Positions 1 to 7,186 of a stretch of 35,384 nucleotides of DNA are shown in pieces (the first letter of the stretch is position 1; every line of letters starts with the position of its first letter). The notes below the pieces were generated by a model, which did no database searches, was not told where the DNA came from, and was given only the letters and a program-made list of their open reading frames with translations. Source of the DNA: Clostridia bacterium (GTDB taxonomy: Bacteria; Bacillota; Clostridia; Oscillospirales; Acutalibacteraceae). Where the stretch lies: contig JAFZOL010000038.1 in the NCBI GenBank assembly GCA_017550625.1, positions 1-35,384 on the forward strand, in the 5' to 3' direction. The translations under genes and the position numbers were made by a program.

Positions 1-257
1 AGACGACCGGCTCCATATCCGCTTGGGCGACGAACAGACTTCTTCTCATATTTCAATCATACATAAAGAATCAAAATCACAAAACAAACGACCCCGCCGA
101 CCGGGTTCATCATCAAAAGCAAGCGGGCGCCGCCGCGACTTCCCCACGTCGGGGATGGGATCGATTTGAATCGGGTTTTATTTATTCCCCGTCTTTTTCC
201 GTCAAATCGACCCACCCCACTCCGTAGGGAACGAACGGCTGTAGGCAGCCGTACTAC
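1..257 (-). mobile_element. Truncated copy of the ~350-bp GTAG-hairpin element
   Basis: The window opens inside a copy of the element that is complete at 27577-27927, entering about 90 bp from that copy's left end. The right end is intact: stem ACGGCTG (235-241), loop TAGG, stem CAGCCGT (246-252), an A, then CTAC (254-257). Read on the minus strand this is GTAG-T-hairpin. Inside are the shared blocks TCCCTACGGAGTGGGG, the GATTTGAATC block and the TCCCCGACGTGGGGA block. No coding capacity is credible. The open reading frames across it are by-products of GC-rich sequence. Confidence 0.8.
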
Positions 258-482
258 CGGCAGGCTTTCCCGCCGACCGACCATATCGGCGTCCAAAAGT
301 CATTCCCCGCGGCGGCAGAGGCAGACTCCCCCGCGGGGCGGGGGAGATGTCCGCGAAGCGGACAGAGGGGGACGGGCCGCGTGCGGCTGCCGCGCTGCCG
401 TTTAAGAACTCCCGTGCACCCGTGGTCCGTGCACCCGTGCACCCGCCGCGCAACGCGCGGCTTTTTCTCTGTGTGTCCAAAT
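258..482. repeat. Repeat cluster: GTAG-hairpin block F plus GTGCAC tandem
   Basis: Positions 312-400 hold an ~90-bp block (F) with nested hairpins: a C/G-rich palindrome, the GTCCGC-GAA-GCGGAC hairpin, and a terminal GC-rich hairpin. The same block recurs at 6923-7007 and 27436-27523, and in part at 31675-31717. Positions 411-444 hold the 8-mer GTGCACCC tandem, interrupted by GTGGTCC. The hairpin CCGCGC-AAC-GCGCGG follows at 446-460. No gene is visible. Confidence 0.8.
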
Positions 483-509
483 AAAAAAAACGCCCGAAGG
501 CGTTTTTTT
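483..509 (-). terminator. Terminator of the lipoprotein-maf unit
   Basis: Stem AACGCC (489-494), loop CGAA, stem GGCGTT (499-504), flanked by an A-run and a T-run so that it can work in both directions. It overlaps the maf stop codon. Confidence 0.85.
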
Positions 510-1062
510 ATTCTACTTCTTTCAGTGCTCTCGCGATCGCGGCGACGGGGAAGCCGACGACGTTGTAATAATCGCCGGTGATGCCCTTCACGAGCAGGGC
601 GCCGAGGCCCTGGATGCCGTAGGCGCCGGCCTTGTCGGCGGGCTCGCCGGTGGCGACGTAGGCGTCGATCTCGCCGTCGGTCAGGGGATAGAACTCCACG
701 GCCGTGTCTTCGTAAAAGCGGCGTTCGCCGCGCGGGCCTTTGATGAACACGCCCGTGAACACGTGGTGCGTGCGCCCCGACAAGGCTCTCAGCATCGCCT
801 TCGCGTCGGAGTCGTCCTTCGGTTTGCCCAAAATCACGCCGTCGGCCTCGACGACGGTGTCGGCGGCGATCACGGTGTCGGCCGGGAAGCGTTCGGCGGC
901 GGCCCGGCCCTTCAGGGCGGCGAGGTACGCCACCGTTTCGGCGGGCGTGAGCCCCGCGGGCACGCGCTCTTCCACTTCGGGCACGCGGACTTCGAAATCC
1001 GCCGTGATGAGCCCCAGAAGCTCGCGCCTGCGCGGCGAGCCGGAAGCAAGGATCAGTGCCAT
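508..1062 (-). CDS. maf: Maf-family nucleoside triphosphate pyrophosphatase
   Basis: The family hydrolyses non-canonical or modified nucleoside triphosphates to the monophosphate and pyrophosphate, and has been linked to septum control. The 184-aa protein has the usual length and starts with the family signature ASGSPRRREL at residues 7-16. The AADTVV segment with its acidic catalytic residue follows near residue 66, then GKPKD and AYGIQG. The ATG start lies 13 bp after the stop of the upstream lipoprotein gene and no promoter is seen in that gap, so the two are probably cotranscribed. Subfamily (Maf or YhdE/YceF-like specificity) cannot be settled by eye. Confidence 0.93.
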   Translation of the reverse strand: MALILASGSPRRRELLGLITADFEVRVPEVEERVPAGLTPAETVAYLAALKGRAAAERFPADTVIAADTVVEADGVILGKPKDDSDAKAMLRALSGRTHHVFTGVFIKGPRGERRFYEDTAVEFYPLTDGEIDAYVATGEPADKAGAYGIQGLGALLVKGITGDYYNVVGFPVAAIARALKEVE

Positions 1063-1075
1063 AGCCGCTCCCCTC

Positions 1076-2056
1076 TTATTCGACCACGGGATAGTGGAAC
1101 GCGTAGGCGGTGGTCTCGGTCAGGTCGAAGGTGATCGTGATCTCGCCCACGCCCTCGAGCTTGCCGACGCCCCTCGCGGTGGCGGTGACGCACACGACCT
1201 TGTTGAAGCTCGCGCTGTTGAGGCGGGTGCGGTCCATATCGAGCTCGGCGCGGACCTCGGGGTCGCGGTAGGTGAACGTATAGTCGATGTCGGCAAGGTA
1301 ATTCTCGACCACGGTGAAGTGGCCGAGGACCTCTTCTTTGTCGCGCTTTGCGCCGAACACCTCTTCGAGCAGGGCTTCGTCGGCGGGCAGATACACGGTG
1401 TCGCCCTCGCTGCCGTCCTCTTTCTTCTCGCCCTTTTCGGTGTTATAATAGCGGAAGGTGACCTTGAGCAGGTTGTCGGTATTGTGCGTCTCGGTCAGGG
1501 TCTCGCTCTGGGCCTCGGCGATCTCGCTGCCGTTTTCGTCCTCCACCATGCGGGTGACGGGCACGGCCGTCTCATTGCCGTTTTCGTCCGTGACGATCTC
1601 GGTGACCGCCACGATCACCTCGTAGCCCTTTTCGTCGGTGACGGGCTCGGACGACGTGTTGCGCCCGGGCAGGATCGCGAGCGCCTTGGCGGGATCGAAC
1701 TTTTCGAGCATGGTGCCCGCGGCCGCAGTCACCTCGCGGCTCTCGCTGCCGGGCGCGCCCTCGGCGATGAGGTCCTTGAGGAGGCCCGCGGCGGCCTTGA
1801 GCAGGGCGATATCGCCCTCCCCTTCCACTTCGGGCTTGCCGATGGAGATGGACGAGGATTCCTCCACCTTCACGGCGTCGGTGAACGACGTTGTAACGGC
1901 GGACCTGAACAGTTCCGGCACGGCGTCGGCCTCGGGCGTGTCGAGGATCTTGCGGTTGGCGTTCTTCTCCACGTTGGCCTTGATGTCGCTGATCATCGAG
2001 CAGGAGCAAAGCGCCAGAATCAGCGCCGCGAGCAGCAGCGCAAGGGTCTTTTTCAT
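1076..2056 (-). CDS. Predicted lipoprotein of unknown function
   Basis: This 326-aa protein was not recognised. It begins with a Lys-Lys n-region, a Leu/Ala-rich core and the sequence LCSC, an acceptable lipobox with Cys19 or so as the lipidated residue. Membrane-anchored export is therefore likely. The mature part is acidic and lacks further membrane segments. Around residues 140-185 a short unit of the type V-x-D-E-N/K-G recurs about three times, interspersed with Val/Thr-rich strands. A consensus-like promoter lies just upstream at 2089-2117 and maf follows 13 bp downstream. The pairing with maf gives no clear functional clue. Start choice rests on the signal peptide and the AAGGGGG ribosome-binding stretch. 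Confidence 0.8.
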   Translation of the reverse strand: MKKTLALLLAALILALCSCSMISDIKANVEKNANRKILDTPEADAVPELFRSAVTTSFTDAVKVEESSSISIGKPEVEGEGDIALLKAAAGLLKDLIAEGAPGSESREVTAAAGTMLEKFDPAKALAILPGRNTSSEPVTDEKGYEVIVAVTEIVTDENGNETAVPVTRMVEDENGSEIAEAQSETLTETHNTDNLLKVTFRYYNTEKGEKKEDGSEGDTVYLPADEALLEEVFGAKRDKEEVLGHFTVVENYLADIDYTFTYRDPEVRAELDMDRTRLNSASFNKVVCVTATARGVGKLEGVGEITITFDLTETTAYAFHYPVVE

Positions 2057-2088
2057 AAAGGGGCCCCCTTTTGATTACAGATAGAATT

Positions 2089-2117
2089 ATTATAGCACGG
2101 TTTTTTGAGGATGGCAA
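2089..2117 (-). promoter_or_regulatory. Sigma-A-type promoter of lipoprotein-maf
   Basis: On the minus strand: -35 TTGCCA (2112-2117), 17-bp spacer, -10 TATAAT (2089-2094). It lies about 33 bp upstream of the lipoprotein start. Confidence 0.8.
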
Positions 2118-2425
2118 GGATTATTTTGGACAGAGGGGCGCACAGGGCGCACAGGGAAGGAATTCAAAATGCAAAATACAAAATACAAAATGACGTGAGA
2201 TGTGAGATGTGGGATGATGGAAGGGCTCCGCCCTTACCCATTATAATGGGGTACGGGGTGTTTCTCGCCTGTCGGCTCGGTCGGCGCTTCTGCCTAACGG
2301 CAGTAATGTCCACCGGACACCCGCGCACTTTCCTTCCCCGGCCTCTGGCCCCTGGCCTCTCTCCCTCGGCCCTGTGCGCCCTGTGCGCCCTGTGTGCCCG
2401 CGCGGCTTTGCCGCGCTTTTCCCTC
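2118..2425. repeat. Repeat cluster upstream of pyk
   Basis: In order: GGGCGCACA 9-mers (2136-2156), AAAATAC/AAAATGC heptamers (2164-2192), GAGATGT-type heptamers (2193-2217), hairpin AAGGGC-TCC-GCCCTT, and the palindrome CCCATTATAATGGG near 2239-2252. Then come GGCCTCT/GGCCCCT heptamers (2338-2361) and CCCTGTGCG 9-mers (2370-2399). The cluster closes with hairpin GCGCGGC-TTT-GCCGCGC (2400-2416), followed by TTTT. That last hairpin could terminate readthrough just before the pyk promoter. No gene is visible. Confidence 0.75.
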
Positions 2426-2454
2426 TTGCAAACCGTGCCGGGTTATAGTATACT
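2426..2454 (+). promoter_or_regulatory. Sigma-A-type promoter of pyk
   Basis: -35 TTGCAA (2426-2431), 17-bp spacer, -10 TATACT (2449-2454). Both hexamers and the spacer length are identical to those of the rpsJ promoter. The AAAGGAG ribosome binding site follows at 2474-2480. Confidence 0.85.
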
Positions 2455-2488
2455 GGATTTGGAATTCCGGGACAAAGGAGATATTTTT

Positions 2489-3904
2489 ATGCGTAAAACG
2501 AAGATCGTTTGCACCATCGGCCCCGCCACGGACGCCGACGAGGTGATGCGCGGCCTGATGACCGCCGGAATGAACGTGGCGCGCTTTAATTTTTCGCACG
2601 GGACCTACGACGACCACACGATGCGCCTCAACCAGGTGCGCCGCGTGCGCGAAGAGCTGGGCCTGCCCGTTGCCACGATGCTCGACACCAAGGGCCCCGA
2701 GATCCGCCTCGGCAACTTCGAAAACGGCAGCGAGATTCTCGAGGACGGCGCGACCTTCACCCTGACCACGCGCGACGTGCCCTGCACCAAAGAGCTCGGC
2801 AGCGTGACCTTCAAGGGCCTGCCCAAGGACGTCCGCCCCGGCAACCGGGTGCTCATCAACGACGGCGTGATCGAGATGGTGTGCAAAGAGGTGCACGACA
2901 CCGAGATCGTGTGCGAGGTGGTGCATGGCGGCAAGGTCTCGAACCACAAGGGCATCAACGTGCCCGGCGTGACGCTCAGCATGCCGTTTCTGAGCGAGGC
3001 CGACATGAACGACCTTGAATACGGCGCGAAGCAGGGCTTCGATTTCATCGCCGCGTCGTTCGTGCGCAACGCCGCCGACGTCAACTACATGCGCAAATTC
3101 ACGCGCTCGCTCGGCTGGAACGACGTGCGCATCATCGCCAAGATCGAAAATAAGGACGGCGTGGAGAACATCGACGAGATCATCGAAGCCGCCGACGGCA
3201 TCATGGTCGCCAGAGGCGACCTCGGCGTGGAGATCCCGTTTGAGGATATCCCGGCCATTCAGAAAGAGATCATCCGCAAGGGGTATCTCGCGGGCAAGCA
3301 GGTGATCACCGCCACGCAGATGCTCGAGAGCATGGTTTCGAGCCCCCGCCCGACGCGCGCCGAGATCACGGACGTGGCCAACGCCATCTACGACGGCACG
3401 TCCGCTACCATGCTGTCCGGCGAGACCGCCGCGGGCCAGTACCCCGTGGAGGCCGTGCGCACGATGGCGCTGATCGCCGAGACCACCGAAAAGGCCATCG
3501 ACTATAAAAGGGCCTTCCATATCCGCCGCGCGGACACCGACAACACCGTGGCCGAGGCCATCGCGCACGCCACCGTCACCACCGCCCACGACCTCAACGC
3601 CGCCGCGATCGTCACCGTGACCCTTGGGGGCACCACGAGCCGCCTCATCTCGAAATACCGCCCCGCCTGCCCCATCGTGTGCTGCACGCTTTCTGACGTT
3701 GTGCTGCGGCAGATGAATCTTTCGTGGGGCGTGGCGCCGTGCCTCATCGGCGAGAAGACCAACACCGACGAGCTGTTCGCCGCCGCCGTGGAGGCCGCCC
3801 GCGAGACGGGTCTGGTCAAGCCCGGCGACACCGTGGTGATCACCGCCGGCGTGCCCCTCGGCGTGTCGGGGACGACGAATCTGATGAAAGTTGATAAGGC
3901 GTAA
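2489..3904 (+). CDS. pyk: Pyruvate kinase
   Basis: Transfers phosphate from phosphoenolpyruvate to ADP, the last ATP-yielding step of glycolysis, in the cytoplasm. The 471-aa protein begins with the family start RKTKIVCTIGPA. It carries the active-site segment IAKIENKDGV with its catalytic lysine, the metal-binding MVARGDLGVE, and the ATQMLESM/PTRAEITDVANA region. A complete C-terminal allosteric domain ends at the stop. The extra C-terminal phosphohistidine-like domain seen in Bacillus pyruvate kinases is absent. The reading frame is open further upstream, but the start at 2489 is fixed by the promoter, by AAAGGAG 8 bp before the ATG, and by homology of the N-terminus. The gene is monocistronic: repeats follow it and its terminator is ~200 bp downstream. 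Confidence 0.97.
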   Translation: MRKTKIVCTIGPATDADEVMRGLMTAGMNVARFNFSHGTYDDHTMRLNQVRRVREELGLPVATMLDTKGPEIRLGNFENGSEILEDGATFTLTTRDVPCTKELGSVTFKGLPKDVRPGNRVLINDGVIEMVCKEVHDTEIVCEVVHGGKVSNHKGINVPGVTLSMPFLSEADMNDLEYGAKQGFDFIAASFVRNAADVNYMRKFTRSLGWNDVRIIAKIENKDGVENIDEIIEAADGIMVARGDLGVEIPFEDIPAIQKEIIRKGYLAGKQVITATQMLESMVSSPRPTRAEITDVANAIYDGTSATMLSGETAAGQYPVEAVRTMALIAETTEKAIDYKRAFHIRRADTDNTVAEAIAHATVTTAHDLNAAAIVTVTLGGTTSRLISKYRPACPIVCCTLSDVVLRQMNLSWGVAPCLIGEKTNTDELFAAAVEAARETGLVKPGDTVVITAGVPLGVSGTTNLMKVDKA

Positions 3905-4102
3905 AAAAGGCGGCGCTTTGCGCCGCGGGTGCACGGGTGCACGGGTGCATGGGTGCACGGGGGACGAGGATTCGCCGCCGACGGTGTCGGAGGAAGGCGA
4001 ACCGCAGTCCGGAGAAAACAACGAGCGTGCCGAGCGCCCCAAGCGAAGGCAGGCGACTATGTTTTCGACTGGCAAGAATGCAAAATACAAAATGATTGAG
4101 CG
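3905..4102. repeat. Repeats inside the pyk 3' untranslated region
   Basis: Hairpin CGGCGC-TTT-GCGCCG (about 3911-3925), then the GGGTGCAC 8-mer tandem (3927-3962). About 110 bp of unassigned sequence follow, then AAAATAC/AAAATGC heptamers (4075-4093). All of this lies between the pyk stop codon and its likely terminator, so it would be transcribed. Confidence 0.7.
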
Positions 4103-4140
4103 GATGCCGGGGGCTTTATTGGACCTCCGGCGTCTTTTTT
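4103..4140 (+). terminator. Likely terminator of pyk
   Basis: An 11-bp stem pairs GATGCCGGGGG (4103-4113) with CCTCCGGCGTC (4124-4134), including two G-T pairs, across a 10-nt loop. TTTTTT follows. Confidence 0.8.
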
Positions 4141-4371
4141 GTTATTCGGCAACGAGGCAGGCGGCGGCCCCCTCGGTACGGTCTGCGCCCCTACCGGAAC
4201 GATACCGCGCGGCTTCGCCGCGCTCCCGTGCACCCGTGCATCCGTGGACCATGCACCCGCCGCCGCAGGCGGCCTATAATCCCTGTGCGCCCTGTGTGCC
4301 CTGTGCGCCCTTTAAAACTCCCGTGCACCCGTGCACCCGTGGACCGTGCACCCGCCGCCGCAGGCGGCTGC
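4141..4371. repeat. Repeat cluster between pyk and the EF-G-like gene
   Basis: Hairpin GCGCGGC-TTC-GCCGCGC (4207-4223), then GTGCACCC tandem with GTGGACC (4225-4258), hairpin GCCGCC-GCA-GGCGGC (4259-4273) and CCCTGTGCG 9-mers (4280-4313). A second GTGCACCC tandem (4319-4353) and an identical hairpin (4354-4368) follow. The tandem-plus-hairpin pair therefore occurs twice, separated by the 9-mer block. Confidence 0.8.
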
Positions 4372-4405
4372 AAAAAAAAGAAGCTCTCGCGAGCTTCTTT
4401 TTTTT
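4372..4405 (-). terminator. Terminator of the EF-G-like gene
   Basis: Stem GAAGCTC (4380-4386), loop TCGC, stem GAGCTTC (4391-4397), with A- and T-runs on both sides. It sits 10 bp after the stop codon and could act in both directions. Confidence 0.9.
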
Positions 4406-4414
4406 GTTTCGTTA

Positions 4415-6487
4415 TCAGTCGTCGTCTTCGTCGACCATATGGGCGTCTTCGATGACCTTCTGCGCGACGTTCATCGGCGCCTCTTCATAGCGGGCGAACT
4501 CGAGCGAGAAGTGGCCTCTGCCGGCGGTGACGGAGCGCAGCGTGGTGCTGAAATCGCCCATCTCTGCCATCGGGACCTCGGCCTCGAGCATCTGCATCTT
4601 CGGCTCGTCGGCGGGGCCCATGCCGAGCACGCGGCCGCGGCGCTTGGTGATATCGCCCATGATGTCGCCGAGGTTATCGTCGGGCATATAGGCCTTCAGG
4701 GTGCCGATCGGCTCGAGGATGGCGGGGCCGGCAACGTCCTTGAGCTGCTTGAACGCGAGGGACGCGGCGGTCTTGAACGCCATTTCGGAGGAGTCGACGG
4801 GATGGTAGGAGCCGTCGTAAAGGGTGGCCTTGAGGCCCACCACGGGATAGCCCGCGACCATGCCTCTGGTGACGCAGTCGCGAAGGCCCTTTTCGACCGC
4901 CGGGAAGAAGTTCTTGGGCACGGAGCCGCCGAACACTTCTTCAGCGAACACGAGCTCTTCGGAATCGGTGGGCTCGAAGCGGATCCACACGTCGCCGAAC
5001 TGGCCGTGGCCGCCGGACTGCTTCTTGTGGCGCCCGTGGATCTCGACCTTTTTCTTGATGGTCTCGCGGTAGGCAACTCTCGGGATCGTGAGGTCGACCT
5101 CAACGCCGAACTTCGCCTTGAGCTTCGCCACGATCAGGTCGAGGTGCTGCTCGCCGAGACCCGCGACGATCTGCTCTTTGGTCTCTTCATTGGTATAGAA
5201 CTTGATGACCGGGTCTTCCTGGCAGAGTCTTCTGAGGCCCTGGGCGACCTTTTCTTCTTCGCCCTTCTTCTTCACGTTCACGCACATCTGCAGGCACGCG
5301 GCCGGGAAGACGGGAGCTTCGAGGTTGAGCACCAGCTTGTCGGAGCAGATGGTGTCGCCGGTCTGGACTTCGTCGAGCTTCGTGATGACGCCGATGTCGC
5401 CGGCGGGCAGGACGGAAGCATCCTCGGTCTTGCCGCCCTTGGGGATCACGAGCTTGCCCATACGGGACGAATTGCCGGTCCTCGCGCAGTAGCAGGGGGT
5501 GTCGGTGGTGAGCTTGCCGGACACGACCTTGACGTAGCTCATCTTGCCCACGAACGGGTCGGCCACGGTCTTGAACACGATGGCGGCAAGCGGGCCGTTT
5601 TCGTCGCACTTGAGTTCAACGTCCTTGTCGTCGGCGTCTTTCGCGATCTCAACGCGGGCCGTGGGGGCGGGCGCGAGTTTGGCGACGCCGTTGAGCACAA
5701 GGTCCACGGCCTCGAGCACGTAGCCTGCGCACGCGTACACCGGGATCACTTCGCCGCTGGCGACGGACTTCGAAAGGGCGTTCACAATCTCGTCGTGCGT
5801 GAGCTCTTCGCCGTCGAAATATTTCATCATGAGGTCCTCGTCGGTGCCGGCGACGGCCTCGGTGAAGGCCTCGTGCAGCTCGGTGATGTGGTCCTCTTCG
5901 GGATAGGCGACTTCGCTCGCTTTGCCGTTATTGTAGGCGAAGGCCTTGTTCTGCAGGAAGTTGACGTAAGAAACGACCTTGCCGCCCTCAACGTGCGGAA
6001 CCACGACGGGGCACACGATGGAGCCGTATTCCTCTTTCAGGGCCTCGACGGTCTTGAAGAAGTCGGTGTTGTCGGCGTCGCAGCGCGTGACGATCGCAAA
6101 ACGCGCCATGTGACGGGCAGCCGCGGCCTTGAAGGCCTTTTCGGCGCCCACGTCCACGCCGGAACCGGCGGCGAGCACCACCAGGGCGGCGTCAGCGGCG
6201 CGCATGCCCTCGGAAACGCCGGTCTCAAAGTCGAAAAGCCCGGGCGTGTCGATGATATTGATCTTGGCGCCGTTCCACTCCACGGGGCACACGGCGGACG
6301 AAACGGAATTGTGACGGCGCTTTTCTTCGGGATCATAGTCCATCACGGTGTTGCCGTCGGCGACCTTGCCGAAACGGTCGGCCGCGCCCGCGAGATAGAG
6401 CATCGCCTCGGCGAGGGTGGTCTTGCCTCTGCCGCCGTGACCCGCGATCACGACGTTGCGGATGTCTTTTGCGTTGTACTGCTTCAA
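4415..6487 (-). CDS. Elongation factor G-like translational GTPase
   Basis: A 690-aa protein with full EF-G length and domain layout: G domain at the N-terminus, then EF-G domains II to V. The P-loop is GHGGRGKT (16-23) and G3 is DTPG (80-83). The G2 region (RRHNSVSSAV, 57-66) departs from the canonical RGITI. The G4 motif is TRCD (134-137) instead of NKxD. These changes, and a location away from rpsL-rpsG-tuf, mark it as an EF-G paralogue rather than the canonical fusA. Its exact role cannot be read from the sequence. The start is TTG, 8 nt after AGGAGG; no in-frame ATG with a binding site is available. It is monocistronic with its own promoter and terminator. Confidence 0.88.
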   Translation of the reverse strand: MKQYNAKDIRNVVIAGHGGRGKTTLAEAMLYLAGAADRFGKVADGNTVMDYDPEEKRRHNSVSSAVCPVEWNGAKINIIDTPGLFDFETGVSEGMRAADAALVVLAAGSGVDVGAEKAFKAAAARHMARFAIVTRCDADNTDFFKTVEALKEEYGSIVCPVVVPHVEGGKVVSYVNFLQNKAFAYNNGKASEVAYPEEDHITELHEAFTEAVAGTDEDLMMKYFDGEELTHDEIVNALSKSVASGEVIPVYACAGYVLEAVDLVLNGVAKLAPAPTARVEIAKDADDKDVELKCDENGPLAAIVFKTVADPFVGKMSYVKVVSGKLTTDTPCYCARTGNSSRMGKLVIPKGGKTEDASVLPAGDIGVITKLDEVQTGDTICSDKLVLNLEAPVFPAACLQMCVNVKKKGEEEKVAQGLRRLCQEDPVIKFYTNEETKEQIVAGLGEQHLDLIVAKLKAKFGVEVDLTIPRVAYRETIKKKVEIHGRHKKQSGGHGQFGDVWIRFEPTDSEELVFAEEVFGGSVPKNFFPAVEKGLRDCVTRGMVAGYPVVGLKATLYDGSYHPVDSSEMAFKTAASLAFKQLKDVAGPAILEPIGTLKAYMPDDNLGDIMGDITKRRGRVLGMGPADEPKMQMLEAEVPMAEMGDFSTTLRSVTAGRGHFSLEFARYEEAPMNVAQKVIEDAHMVDEDDD

Positions 6488-6495
6488 ATGAATAA

Positions 6496-6549
6496 CCTCC
6501 TACGAATCATATGGTATGTATTTCCTGATAAAAATACACATATCAGGAG
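6496..6549 (-). promoter_or_regulatory. 5' leader of the EF-G-like gene with competing hairpins
   Basis: The ~60-nt leader holds two mutually exclusive stems: CCTGATA/TATCAGG (6524-6530 with 6541-6547) and GTATTT/AAATAC (6518-6523 with 6532-6537). The start of the transcript contains CTCCT (6545-6549 on the minus strand), complementary to AGGAG of the ribosome binding site at 6496-6501. A control role is inference. Confidence 0.35.
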
Positions 6550-6550
6550 T

Positions 6551-6579
6551 ATTGTAGCACAAGCGCGGCGGGATTTCAA
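6551..6579 (-). promoter_or_regulatory. Sigma-A-type promoter of the EF-G-like gene
   Basis: -35 TTGAAA (6574-6579), 17-bp spacer, -10 TACAAT (6551-6556), on the minus strand. Confidence 0.85.
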
Positions 6580-6589
6580 GAGGATTTTG

Positions 6590-7024
6590 AATAAATGTGG
6601 GATGTAAAATGAGGGGGAAGGGCGCACAGGGCGCACAGGGCACACAGGGCGCACAGGGAAGAATACAAAATACAAAATACAAAATAAAGGGGCCGGAGGC
6701 CAGAGGCCAGAGGCCAGGGGGCGCGGCTTCGCCGCGCGGGTGCACGGTCCACGGGTGCACGGGTGCACGGGAGTTATTAAACGGTAGCGCGGCAGACCTC
6801 TGCCGCCCGACGGAAAGATGATCGGTTTTTTGTTTGCTTGGGCGACGGGGTGCTTTCCGGCAGGGGTGCAGCGTCATACCCGTCGACCGGGCGGAACAGA
6901 AATCCGCAAATCCATTCGCGCAGCGGCAGAGGCAGACTCCCCCGCGGGGCGGGAGATGTCCGCAAAGCGGACAAAGGGGGACGGGCCGGGTGCGGCTGCC
7001 GCGCTACCGGATAATCAAAACCCG
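6590..7024. repeat. Repeat cluster with the full module order
   Basis: GGGCGCACA 9-mers (6617-6659), AAAATAC heptamers (6660-6685), GGCCAGA heptamers (6690-6722), a GCGCGGC-TTC-GCCGCGC hairpin (about 6721-6738) and GGGTGCAC tandem with GGTCCAC (6739-6773). Next is a GTAG-C-hairpin unit (6784-6806: GCGGCAG-ACCT-CTGCCGC). After ~115 bp without recognisable genes comes a copy of block F (6923-7007) ending in CTAC. Confidence 0.8.
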
Positions 7025-7053
7025 AAAAAAAGAAGCCGGGAGCTACTACCCGG
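7025..7053 (-). terminator. Second, distal terminator-like hairpin
   Basis: On the minus strand CCGGG (7049-7053) pairs with CCCGG (7036-7040) across an 8-nt loop. CTTC and a T-run (7025-7031) follow. It lies ~130 bp beyond the main terminator of the symporter gene. Confidence 0.5.
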
Positions 7054-7086
7054 AACCCCGACTTCATCATGTTGGTTTTCACATCC

Positions 7087-7135
7087 CCCGTGCACCCGTG
7101 GACCGTGCACCCGTGCACCCGCCGCCGCAGGCGGC
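7087..7135. repeat. GTGCACCC tandem plus GCCGCC hairpin
   Basis: An 8-mer tandem with a GTGGACC interruption (7087-7120) and hairpin GCCGCC-GCA-GGCGGC (7121-7135). It is almost the same as 4319-4368, and again sits immediately before a terminator. Confidence 0.85.
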
Positions 7136-7156
7136 TTTTCGCCCACGCCGCGCAAC

Positions 7157-7184
7157 AAAAAAACCGCCTTTCGGCGGTTTTTTT
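7157..7184 (-). terminator. Terminator of the symporter gene
   Basis: Stem CCGCC (7064-style positions 7164-7168), loop TTTC, stem GGCGG (7173-7177), between an A-run and a T-run. It lies directly after the stop codon and can work in both directions. Confidence 0.88.
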
Positions 7185-7186
7185 GC

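Noticed and set aside
2105-2488. N-terminal extension of pyruvate kinase
   Set aside because: The extension runs through repeats and the promoter; the family start and ribosome binding site are at 2489.
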